NCBI RefSeq assembly: GCF_949987515.2
Contig: NC_082683.1
Coordinates: 128,302,582-128,366,581, forward strand
From: Delphinus delphis
Taxonomy: Eukaryota > Chordata > Mammalia > Artiodactyla > Delphinidae
Direction: 5' to 3'
DNA length: 64,000 nt
Shown: one piece after another, positions 35,571 to 46,700 of the stretch
How the letters are laid out: every line of letters begins with the position of its first letter
Numbering within the stretch: the first letter of the stretch is position 1
Program-made: the position numbers and the translations under genes
The notes under the pieces: model-generated
Told to the model about the DNA's origin: nothing
The model's database searches: none
Seen by the model: the letters and a program-made list of their open reading frames with translations, nothing else

Positions 35571-37690
35571 TTAAAAAGCAAATTGACATGATCAGATTTA
35601 CATTTGCATCAGTGACAATTGAAGAAGTGACATGGCCCACCTCAGTGGAAGGTGAAGAAATACAATGTTGCCATGCTTCTACAATAAGTCAGCAGCAGGC
35701 CAATAGCACGTGCAGAGTATCATCAGGAGGTGGAGCCCATAGCACCACTGAATGAGGTGGCAGAAGCATCTCAGTTCCCACCAAAGAGTGCTTTGCCTGA
35801 CCTGGGACCCTCCTGCACTGATTAATTCAGCCAATATATGTTCGTTGAGTTTTTACCCAGTGATGTTGAACAAGATAGACACAGTGTACCACATGTAAGT
35901 TGTTAATACTCAGTACTATCCCTGTCTTTTTACCCTCTTTTCTGTTCCTAGGAGCATAAAGCCTAGAAATTACAATTCCTACACTCCATTGCAAGTGGGA
36001 TCCCAATTAGATTCCACCAATGAGAAACAACTGCATGAGATTTGGAAGGTGGTAAAGGAGAAGCCATTAGTTGTCACAGCAGCTACTGATGTGTGGTGTG
36101 GTGTGGGGACAACAGAGGTAGTGTGGGGTTTTCCTACAGCTTTCTGCTGTCCTCCTAAGAATCACCAACTTCAGTGCTGCTGGAAGCTGAAACTATTGGT
36201 TGTAGCATAGGTTTTGCACTTCAAATTTTCCTAAAACTGTCCTTCCTGACCTTTGCTTGTCCAGTCTTTAATTCCTGTATTAATCCTTCCCCACTTTGCA
36301 TACTTAGAGTGGCTTCTGTTTCCCTGACCAGACTCCAACTGATACATAAAGGACAGTACAGTAGTCTTGACATCCAATAATAGTGTTGCATGGGGTGGCA
36401 GGGCTGAAGGATAATTTTAGCCCCATTGCTACTGTCATCCACAGCTTCCTGATTTTCCCCCTTCAACTTGCTGTGGCCTGGAGAAACAAGAGTTCCCTTG
36501 ATAGGTTATTCCCCAATCCATTCTTTTATACTAGAAAAGAACATCAAAGTTGCCTTTCTCTTGGAGACAAGAGATCAAATTGAAGCACAAAGAAAGTTGT
36601 GGTCATCTACCTAGGAAAGTGAATTAAAAAGCCTTCAACATCTTGCAAATTTTCCTGAGCCAATCAGATCTTGTGAGGTGGGAGTAGAAAAGGGCCATCT
36701 ATAAAAAGAACAGTAGGAAGAGCACACTCTTTGGAGATCCAATGGACTTGGATGTGACAGAACCCTGGTTCAAACTCTTACCAGGGTTACTTTTCTCCTC
36801 TGAATCCAATTACTCATCTATGAAGATAATATACTCATTTTCATAGACTTATTATGTATATTAATAATGATGATGATAAATAATAATTGCAGCTAACAGG
36901 TATAGAGCATGTACTATATTCCAAACACTCTCCTAAAGTGCCTCACGAGAATTAACTCATTTAATTAATCCCCACAGTAATGCTAGAGGCAACGGATGCA
37001 AAGAACATAGCAGGCCTGACAAGTTGACATATGAACATGAGTTTCTGACTCTGTCCCTTGAAACAACTCCAAGAAAAAGGATGTGTCTTGATGGGCCTGA
37101 AAAACTGACATAAGCATGAGAAACTCGTGAGGGGAAAAGGATGGTTGTTGGCTCTCAGTGTACATGTGGGTATATGTTTACAGCAGCACACGGGAGAAGG
37201 GGATCAGATGTCATAGGAAGATAGGTTGGGCCAGAGGTTTATGGTTTTGTGTGTTTCTCTTTCCTATCTTGCTTGGTCGTCATTTTGAGGCAGATAAACA
37301 GCAGTGATTGCCCAGCAGCACTGGGGGGGAATATCAAGATAGTGCTGGAATCTGGCTGAGATGAGGAAGAGTCAACAGCAGGTATAGGCAGGTGACTCCA
37401 ACTGAGGAAGAAATCTCTTGAAAAAGAGCAATGCCAGGCAGAAACTCGGGAAGTTTTACTTGGTAAGGTAGGTAGGTGACAAACAGGGGATGACTGACCC
37501 CAGAGTACAATGCCAGAGGCTCTTCCTCCGAAGGAGTGACCATCTGCCAACTCCCTAAGCTCTCTAGGAAGGGCACAAGGTACTCCTGGATCCCTAGGCT
37601 TTAGCCACCTTCACCTCTCCCGACCTCCAACTCCCACGTACATGCTGCACGTTATCCTGCATGATAGATGACATTCCCAGGAGAGTGAGT
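35571..37690. other. Intergenic sequence with a partial MIR
   Basis: A minus-strand MIR piece lies at 36880-36985 (ATTAACTCATTTAATTAATC). Nothing else is recognised and no coding exon is supported. Confidence 0.5.
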
Positions 37691-39374
37691 ACAAGCTCGC
37701 AAGGAAAAGTGATCAGACACACAAGGAGCACACTGCTCTATAAGAAAGACAACATACTGAACAAAATACACCAGGCAGAGAAAATGAACAGACCAGAGAA
37801 AATAAGTTTAAAATAAGCAGGAGAAATACCCTCAAAAAATATAAAGGTGAAATACTGATAACATTAGTCAAGAAAAACAATTCAAAGAAGAACTAATTGG
37901 AAATATTGGGTTGGAAAAATGTAATAGTTGAAATAAAAATCTTAATGGATATGTTAAGTTGTGGAAACGATACAGCTGAAGAATGTATTACTGAGCTGGA
38001 AGATTTCTGAACGCTGCAAAGCATCAAAAAAGTAGAAAAGTATTTTGAAAGAAAAGCTTAGAGGCGAGGAGAGTAGAAATTGAAGTGTCAGCATCCTTGT
38101 AATAGGAGTTCCAGAAGAAAACAAATGTAGAGAAAGAAATATTTAAACAATTTCTCCAAATTAAAGAAAGGTAAAAGACCTTAGTCTGAAAAGGCTTGTA
38201 AAGTACCACATAGGCTATATTGGAAAAACCAAGTGATATATATTCATTTTAGTGAAATTAATAATACAAAGAGAATATTCTGAAACTTTCTGGAGGGGAA
38301 AAAGAAAAATGCCTAAAAAGAATAGGAGTTGGTTTGACCACAGACTTCTCACTAATCTGGATGTGAGAAGACAAAGAGTAATATTTGCAAAATTTTGAAA
38401 AAAAGAGAGATAAAGAACATCAGATTCGGAAATATATATCCAATTAAATTACCATTTAAATATTGGTAAAAAGGGACCAAAAGACTCTATCACAAGCCAG
38501 AATTAAAATTTTAGGCAGTACGAACATGATGAAGGTGATGGCGGGGAATGGGACTCTATTTTGCTCTCTCTCCTGTGAATTTACCCTGTATGGACTACAT
38601 CAATGGACTTCCTCACCTTCTGGCTTTGGGTTGAATTTGCCTAGTGTGGAGCCCCAGCAGGAGGGAAGGGGGAAGGTGGTAGGACAGGGTATTCATTCTC
38701 CAGGCTCATCTAGGGCTGGCTGCAATTCTTGACTGGAAGTCACAATTCCTGTTTAGGCTGTCTTCTCCACACAATTCTCTCCTTCTTAGGTTCCAGTAGC
38801 TTACCTTTCCCCTTGACTAGTGGTCATAACGACCCTGTTCCTTATAATATTGCTAGAATATTATACTATCCTTTTTGATTTCCCTACACCTTACCTCTAT
38901 GTTTGTAAACAGTCCTTTTTATTAAGTCCTTCTCAAGCTATCCTAATTTGTGTTTTATCTGTGTGCTGATGAGATGCTGATGATACAATAGGAAACTTTT
39001 ATTGACCAAAGTGATATATAAAAAGCAAAATCCTTAGGAAAACATCATACTTACTGTGAGAAACTTTAGGTGCAGTCTCTTTGTGATTAGGGACAAGACA
39101 TAGATACCCACAATCACAGTTACTGTTTTATATAGTTCTTCTTGAGGTTTGAGACAACACAAAAACAAAAGTAAAAGAATGAGGCATAAGGATTGGAAGG
39201 GAAGATTAAAACTTCTCATTTTGTCCACTGATAATGTATATCTATATAGAAAAAACCCCAGAAATCAATAGACACACTATCAGAAATAAAAAGAGAGTTC
39301 CACAAGTTTGTAAGATTCAAGATTATTTGTTACAAAGTGAAGAACATTTATTTAAACCAGTTATAGTCATCTGT

Positions 39375-39905
39375 AATAGTTATCTATTGCTGCATAACAA
39401 ATGACCCCAAAACGTAATGGCTTAAAATAAAAAATATTTATCTTAAAATTCCTGTCGTCAGGAATTCAAGGTTGGTTTAGGTGGGTGTTATGGAACTGAA
39501 TGTTTGTGTCCCTCCCAAATTCATAACTTAAAATTCTGTGTCCCAATGTGATGGTATTAGGAAGTGGGGCTTTTTGAAAATAACTAGGATTAGGTGATGT
39601 CATGAAGGTGGGGCCCTCATGAATGGGATTATTACCCTTATAAGAGCCAGGAGAGAGCTTGCTTCCTCTCTCTTTCCACCATGTGAGGATACAATGAGAA
39701 GGCAGCCATCTGCAATGCAGAAGCTGCAGTCTTTTTATAACTTAATCTGGGAAGTGCTATCCCAACACTTCTACTGTATTCTATTAGTTAGAAGTGAGTC
39801 AGTAGGTCCAGCCCACACTCAAGAGGAGGGAATTATGAAAGGGCATGAATACCAGGAGGTGGGGGGGGGGGTTCACTGGGGTCATCTTAGAGGTTGCTTA
39901 CCGCA
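39375..39905 (+). mobile_element. Ancient repeat inserted in L1M, split by an LTR
   Basis: TATCTATTGCTGCATAACAA followed by ATGGCTTAAAATAAAA starts the element. It breaks at 39486, resumes near 39735 (CTATCCCAACACTTCTACTG), and ends CATCTTAGAGGTTGCTTACC. It is the same family as 17785-18250. Confidence 0.65.
39486..39732 (+). mobile_element. MaLR (MST-like) LTR fragment
   Basis: It begins TGTTATGGAACTGAATGTTT and continues AATGTGATGGTATTAGGAAG, GGGGCCCTCATGAATGGGAT, CCTTATAAGAG and CCACCATGTGAGGATACAAT in MST LTR order. It is 3'-truncated and there is no internal retroviral sequence. Confidence 0.8.
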
Positions 39906-40984
39906 GAATCTAAAAATGCCACAGAAAATTACAACATTTATAATCACAACAAAATTACAAAGTATCAAGCAATTAATCTAAGAAAGAATGGATAAGACCA
40001 TCCTGAAGAAAAATTTTAAAAGTCATAAAGAACACATGGAAAACTGTGGATAGGGCAAAAACATTGTAAAGAAAACACTTCCCCTAAATTAGTGCAATTA
40101 CTGTTAATAGTCCAGTAGAACATTTTAAGACCATGATAGTTTTTCTTTTCCTAATACATATAGGAGAGATTAAATATACTCAAATAGTTATGTCAATTTT
40201 GAAAAAGAAGATCAAAGAGGGAAAATTTTACCATTCTAGCTCTCAAGACATTTTAGAAAGCCATAATTGTGAAAACTGTGTGACCCTAGTACTGGAATAG
40301 AGAAATAAATCAATGAAACAGAGATACGAACCCAGAAAAAGACCCGACTACATGTATAAACTTCATATATGATAAATATACCACTGTAATTCAGTTGGGG
40401 AAAATATAGATTGTGTTGGGAAAACTGGTTCATACATGGAGAAAAACAAAGATGAACTCTTTTATACCACAAACAAAGATGAACTCCAGATAGGTTAAAA
40501 TCTGCGATGGTGTGACATATTTTCAATGTCTAAAAGTAACAATAGATTAATATCTAGAATATAAAGTACAAGGAAATCCTGTGAATAAACACAAAGAGAT
40601 AAGAAACCCAATTGAAAAATGGGCATGGTGTACAAAACAGGAAATATACACAAAAGGGAAAACATTTGTATAACAAAAATATGACAAGATGTTCAACCTC
40701 ACAAGAAATCAGAAAAAATATTAGCACTTGGTAAAAATTAGAAAAGTGGATAATACCAAGTAGAGATGAGGACATAGGGTAAGATCGTCATGGTGTCAAG
40801 GGACTCAACCACTCAGATACTGATGTCAGACATTGACTTGTACTTTTCCCTGCAACATCTCTCCCCCATCTCCACCCCCTCTACCTTCTTTTATCCTTAG
40901 TGAAAGAAGGTAAATTACATGAAGTCTAGATGAATCATTTGTGGGAAGATACACTGTATTTACAACAGCAAGAACAGCAACATT

Positions 40985-41235
40985 TTTTGAGTGCTTACTT
41001 TGATGTTGAGGACTATTTTAAGTGTATCAAATGTTTTGACTCGTTTAATTTTCATAATGCCCTATGAAATAGGTACCATTGTGATCATGCACATTTTTAT
41101 AGATGAGAAAACTGTGGCACAGAGGAGGGAAAGTGACCTGTCCAGTTCACACAGCTAATAAATGGAAGAACTGGGATTTGAACCCAGGCAGTTTAACTCC
41201 AGAAGCACACACCCTAACCATCATGTGACACTTTC
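40985..41235 (-). mobile_element. MIR SINE, nearly full length
   Basis: Antisense MIR reads TTTGAGTGCTTACTTTG, CCCTATGAAATAGGTACC, ATAGATGAGAAAACTGTGGC, CACACAGCTAATAAATGG, GGGATTTGAACCCAGGCAG. Confidence 0.88.
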
Positions 41236-43140
41236 CTTCTATCCTCCTCATCCAGGATATGGTGTATTTTTTCCATTTATCTGAATATTTGTCATTTTTA
41301 GGAAAATTTTTATAGTTTAAAAAATATGATTCTATTCAGTTGTTATTAAGAGTTATTTCAGGATACTTTAAGGGTTGTGCTTTTGGTTGTACATATGGTG
41401 GAATTCTTAAAATTATATTTTCTGATTATTAATTATAAACATCATTTTTCACGACTATGAAGAAAGCCGTATGTGAGTTCTAAAACACGTAACCTCTGCC
41501 CATCTGTAAAAGAGAGTGAGAACATTGTGCAGTCATTCTGATTTCATCTGTCTCCCTGTTTCATGCATGGAGACTAGGATGTGGGCAGAAGTGCCTGGAG
41601 AGGGGATAGTGACAGATGTTGGAGTCTGATTTCAACAGACTGCCTTGTGTGTCACACTAAGGCATTTGGACCACTCCCAGAATCAAACTTTCTGACAGAA
41701 GGTTTTAGGCAAGGAAGTGAGATAACTGAATATGTTTTTAAAAACATCATTCTTGCAGCATTATACAGGGTGACTTGGGCTTGGGAAAGGCTGGTGGCCT
41801 GGAAACCAGTTAGAGTATCACTGCAATATTTCAGGTGAGATAATAAAAGTCTGACCTCAGGCAATGACAGTAGGGAGGGAGCGTGCTCATGTGACAAACA
41901 CGGCTCAGGTAAAATCGACAGTCCTGCGTGACTAGTGCAATGCTGGAGGAGGGGAAGAGGTGGAGTGGAATTTGTCACCATAAAGAGTGACCTCAGGTGA
42001 AACGGGTTGTATTGGGAACGGGGGTGGGCAGAATGGGGCAGGGAAATAAGTTTGGTGTTGGTTTGGTTCAGGTGGAGAGCCAGAATGATAGTCATAGAAA
42101 TGCCAAAACATGATATAACAACTGATGAAACTTCAAAGGCAGAACCCTTTAATAAAATGGAAAATAGGGATTTATGAGAGGTTTATATGATTTATGTGGA
42201 GCTGAGCACTTGAAAATTACTGTAAATGGTATTTGAAGCCAGAGAAAATGTGAAATAAGTTTAGGTAGAGTCCCATCTTTAGTTAAAAAAAAAAAATTAG
42301 GATAACCAGTTAAATTTGAACTTCAGATAAAAATGGAGTAATTTTTACTATATTCCATGCAATGTTTAAGACGTACTTATCCTAAAAACTAGTTATTATT
42401 TGAGATCCAAATTTAACTGGGCGCCATCTGACAACCATAACAGATATGGCAAACAGAAAGGCCTACAGGGACCAGGAAACCCGTTGCACACAGTGAGGTG
42501 CGTGAGAAATATAGTGGAGGGTGTGCAGGCTGGGCAGCCTGGAACATCTGTGTCCCATCCCCAAGAGCAGCTGCTGCCCAGCTGGTTGGTTGTGCAGAGA
42601 GGGTCTCCAGACGGTCCAATAGTCTAGCGGTTCAAAACATAATATAAAGATAATATAAATTTAAAAATATATGGAATACTCACATTTTTAAAGGGGACAA
42701 TCAGTAGAAAGAACACTTGTGAGGCATAAGCAAAGCAGGTCTGTGGGCTCCGTGAGGCATATGGGTGATGGGTTTGTAACCTCTGATCTGACCTCTACAA
42801 AGTGGGTGGAGCAGGTTTGTAACCTGTGAATTATGTTGCTTTGCTATGTCGGGGTGAATAGTATTTGGGTGTGGGGAAGGGCTGGCAGCAGGGGGACGAT
42901 TCCCTCCTGCAAAAGGTGAGACATAGAAGCGGCTTCTCTGGCCACGACTCCGTGCTCTCGCCCCTCAGTGCCTGAGTGAGCCCCACTGGCCACTCTCCCC
43001 ATAGCCGGGCAATGGCCAAAGTCAACAGGGCTGTGCTGCTGCTACCTGCTCTCGCAGGGCCTGAGGAGACGAGCCCGCCCTACCAGCCTCTCAGGCAGCA
43101 AGGCAGCAGCAATTGGGGTTTTGAAAGCTTTTATCAGTAG
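41236..43140. other. FASLG upstream flank, no gene recognised
   Basis: It contains an old-repeat tail (41720-42100) of the family seen at 35075-35570. Distal promoter elements may lie here but cannot be told from sequence alone. Frames at 42400-43025 have no support. Confidence 0.5.
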
Positions 43141-43143
43141 ATT

Positions 43144-43156
43144 GTGGGCGGAAACT
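43144..43156 (+). promoter_or_regulatory. Composite Sp1/Egr-NFAT-like element, FASLG promoter
   Basis: GTGGGCGGAAACT lies 274-262 bases before the ATG. It fuses a GC-box/Egr-like GTGGGCGG with the NFAT core GGAAA. The position matches the distal NFAT site described in the human FASLG promoter, which mediates activation-induced transcription in T cells. The assignment is by motif and position only. Confidence 0.6.
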
Positions 43157-43206
43157 GCCCCGGGTTTGCTCTGAGCTTCTTGAGGCTTCTCAGCTTCAGA
43201 TGCAAA

Positions 43207-43224
43207 GCAAGTGGGTGTCTCTTT
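43207..43224 (+). promoter_or_regulatory. Egr-type FasL regulatory element (FLRE-like)
   Basis: AGCAAGTGGGTGTCTCTTTG sits about 210-195 bases before the ATG. Its GTGGGTGTC core matches the Egr-2/Egr-3 responsive FLRE known in the human promoter at about the same distance. Flanking sequence is also recognisably orthologous to the human promoter. Confidence 0.55.
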
Positions 43225-43262
43225 GAGAAGCAGAAAGGGGGAAAGAAAGAACAAAAGAGAGG

Positions 43263-43270
43263 TGTTTCCC
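43263..43270 (+). promoter_or_regulatory. Proximal NFAT-like site, FASLG promoter
   Basis: TGTTTCCC is the reverse complement of GGGAAACA, an NFAT core, about 150 bases before the ATG and close to the known proximal NFAT site. The core is short, so this is a suggestion only. Confidence 0.4.
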
Positions 43271-43286
43271 TGGGTTCTGGGAACTC

Positions 43287-43293
43287 TATAAAG
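43287..43293 (+). promoter_or_regulatory. TATA-like box of FASLG
   Basis: CTATAAAGAG lies 131 bases before the ATG. It would place the transcription start near 43315-43320, giving a 5'UTR of about 100 bases. The start itself cannot be read from sequence. Confidence 0.55.
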
Positions 43294-43417
43294 AGAGAGC
43301 CGGCTTCTTTCTCTCGAGCAGTCAGAAACAGGAGTCCTGTCCTTGACACCCGGGACTCCCCAGGATTGAGAAGGAGAAAAACCCTTGGCTGGGGGCTGGC
43401 CCGAGGCACTGGCTGCC

Positions 43418-43708
43418 ATGCAGCAGCCCTTGAATTACCCGTACCCCCAGATTTTCTGGGTGGACAGCAGTGCCAGCTCTCCCTGGGCTTCTCCAGGGTC
43501 AGTCTTCCCCTGTCCGTCCTCTGCGCCAGGAAGGCCCGGGCAAAGGAGGCCACCGCCACTACCACCACCTCTGAAGAAGAGGAGGGGCCACAACACAGGC
43601 CTGTGTCTCCTTGTGATGTTTTTCATGGTTCTGGTGGCCCTGGTTGGATTGGGACTGGGACTATTTCAGCTCTTCCACCTGCAGAAGGAACTGGCCGAAC
43701 TCAGAGAG
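43418..43708 (+). CDS. FASLG: FASLG coding exon 1: cytoplasmic tail, transmembrane segment, start of stalk
   Basis: The exon encodes residues 1-97, opening [18 protein letters not shown] and ending LAELRE. It has 97 whole codons, so the following intron is phase 0; the donor is GAG|GTAAGC. The proline-rich stretch of residues 45-52 is at 43550-43573 and holds six prolines and two leucines. It is followed by the basic stop-transfer KKRR, then a hydrophobic run from Leu62 to Phe83. Confidence 0.97.
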
Positions 43709-46700
43709 GTAAGCTGCCCTGTGGATTGCTGTGCCCCGAAGGCATGGGTGTGAGACAGCCCTGCTGTAGTGGAGGGAGGAAGGTGACAGTGATCTATATG
43801 GACCACAGTCTTGCTTGCAAAGTACTTCACAATCCTTTTTTCCTGTCTCAGAAATGAATCGCTCTAGCCATCTGTTCTATATGCAGAGAAATGGGGGCTC
43901 AAATGAGTGGAAGGAATATTATCTATGTTGGGAAGGATCAGAGCCAAATTACGACTGGTAACTAGAGTTCTTCTTTTCTCAGTTGGCTGCTACCTACCTT
44001 ATACTCAGTGATTCAAGAAAGAAAAGGAACTTGGAATCTTGCTTACAAGTGAATTTGTTCAAATGGACAAACTAAATTTCCTTGAAAATACTTAAAAATA
44101 TTGGAACTATTCCAAATCACAAAACTGAGGCATGGAGAGGCACAACTTGGCTGGAGTCTGAGTTAGCAGAGGTTCTAAGGTGTTTAGATTCCCTTTCCAG
44201 TGCTTAGTTTATTTGACAATTCTGCCTCCTTTGCTTAAAGAACTTCATATTTATTATATACCTTTTCTCTTTTTGTTTCACCAGTCCACCAGCCAAAGGC
44301 ATACAGAATCGTCTTTGGAGAAGCAAATAGGTGAGTCCTTTCATGCGTGTACATGAGTTAGAAAGACAGTCCTTAGCGCTGAACCATGTTGGGGGAATGC
44401 CTTGAATTCCATCTCATTCCTGGGCATACGTATACTATGAAAGAGGAATCCTAACCAATTCTGAATCTCTGGTCATTTTGGTTCTTTGAGCTGCCCTAAA
44501 ATATGAAGTGAGTTTAATTGTTCAAAATTAGTGTAGCTGAGTATCACACAAAAGTAAAAATAATTTCTGCTTGAATTTGGAAAAAGCAACACACATATAA
44601 AACCCTGGACCTTTGCCCCTTAGCAGTTGGCTCCAGGCCTGTCCGCTTCCTCAGGCCTCCTGGTTCCCATGCACAGGGCTGTGGCTATAACTTCTCGGGA
44701 GAGAAGGGGAGGTAAAGGCAGAGAAAGCTGCTGCTGGGAAAGACCCGTGCTCTCCTATTTAATCTCTATAAGAGATTAGTTAAGAGTCAGACCTTATTTA
44801 AAATTTTTCCATAGGATATATTTAAGCTTTTAAAAAGTGGGCAACCAATCATCCCCATTAGGATGGTTCTTTTGCAGCCACTGGAAAGCTTGGAGGAAGA
44901 CTTTTGCCATTATTCAAAGGGTAGTCCCACTTCATTCACAGAGGCAATCGTGAGCTACCTTCGATAATAAAGGAAAAACCTGTGTATGAGATCCAGGACA
45001 GGAAGAAGATGAAAATGTTGAACGTTGACCTTCTAAAGTTTCAGGACATAGTTTTGGAAACTGTGGACAGATAGATTTAGAATACTGCAACTCATTAAAC
45101 TAAGAGTCACTGAACTTTAGATTTGGTAAGAGTTGGAAGGGAGCTTAGAGAACATCTGGTCCAGTCATCTCATTTTTCAGAAGAGAAACAAAACACCAGA
45201 TAGATTAGGTGATGTGCCCAACACTACTGGTGTGAAGGAACATAGGCTTCTAATGCCTTGTCACTTATAGTGCTTCCCAGTACATGCTCTGGTGCCTCAT
45301 GACACAGGGAAACTCCTGTCTTTTTCTGATGGCCATGGAATGAGAATAAAGATGACAAGCAAGATGCCTCTGCAAAGACAATAGTTAAATCTCATCCTTA
45401 GAAATTGGGAAGAAAACAGAAGACAGCACTGGCTACCCAGTAAGGGGAGGCTGTTCCAGTTTCTTAGGATATGCCTGAGAGACCCAAGTCACCCTATTGC
45501 CCTAGCAGGTAGGCTCTTGTAGGAGCCATCCTTAGGATCCTCTGGTTTCCAGTTCTGGGTCTGAGCCCCTAAAGAGTTAGAAATTCCAGATGTACCCAAG
45601 CAGAGTAAAAACATTTGTTAGAAAAATAAAGCCTCTGGAGGATTTCTAAAATAAGATAGATTTGAAAATCAGTGGAACGTGGCTGGCAAAATGGGTACCT
45701 AATTACTCATCTTTCACCCACTTTCTGGAGTCATTTTAGTAATTAAAAGTCAAGTGAACAGATAAGTCAGGTCCACTTGTCCCACTAAACAAGTATCAAG
45801 TATCTTTCCTAGATCAACCCAGATGGACCAGAAATTGGTGAATTATCACACAGAAATCAAATTAGCAACTTTACTAATGAGCTAAGAGATGCAAATTTAA
45901 AAAGGGGGATACCCAGGTTTATCCATCAAATTAGTGAAGTTTAAAAAAAAACACAAAACCCCAGGTTGGCAAAAATGTGAGAGAAAAGGGTCTGCTTCAA
46001 CAGTTGAGAGTCAGTGGGCATGTAAATTGCTACACCTTTCTAAAGAGTAGTTGGGAAAAAAATATCACAGGATTAAAACTGTTAATTTACCTTGTGATCT
46101 CATCACTAAGGCTTTATTATTTAAGAAAATAATCAAAATGTGCCTGAAAATTTATAATAAGGATGTTCATCACTTCCTTATAAGGCTATTTATAATAAAC
46201 CAGTCAGAAGAAAGTTAAATGCTTCTTAATAGGAAATTAGTTAAATACATGACAGTGTATTCAGATGAGATCATAATACGCAGCAACTAAAAGCTATATG
46301 TTAGAAGGACATTTAATGCCATAGAGATTGTGCATTCTATATTGTTGGATAAAAGACAAGTTATAAAGCAGTGTGTTTAGTTTAATATTGACATATGCAT
46401 ATTTTTATATCCTTAGTAAACATCTAGAAGGATTTATACTCCAACAGGTTAACTGTGATTTTTCTCTGGAAGGTTCTATTGTAGGTTATTTAAACTTTCT
46501 TATTTGGTTCACTTTCATTTTTCCACAGTTAACTCATTAAATCTTTTATTCATTCACAAATGTTCTTGGAGTATTTCCTGTGTGCCAGGCTGGGTGTTGG
46601 GTAGTGGGTGATGACAGAATGAGAGACAAGTGGCTTGCCCTCATGGAGCTCTTAGCATGATAGAGAAGATAAACAAAAGCAAGCAAACAGACAACAAACT

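Larger units (their letters stand above)
37691..40790 (+). mobile_element. Very old L1M remnant (ORF1 and ORF2 pieces)
   Basis: ORF1-region sequence (GAGTTCCAGAAGAAAACAAA at about 38107) is followed by ORF2 remains (ACCCCAGAAATCAATAGACA at about 39254; CAATTGAAAAATGGGCATGG at about 40610). All frames are closed. The element is interrupted at 39375-39905 by another repeat. Confidence 0.75.

Noticed and set aside
43144..43857. A 237-codon + strand frame over the FASLG promoter and exon 1
   Set aside because: It is in a different frame from FasL, begins upstream of the TATA-like box and crosses the exon 1 donor; the FasL frame is supported by splice phases and recognisable domains.
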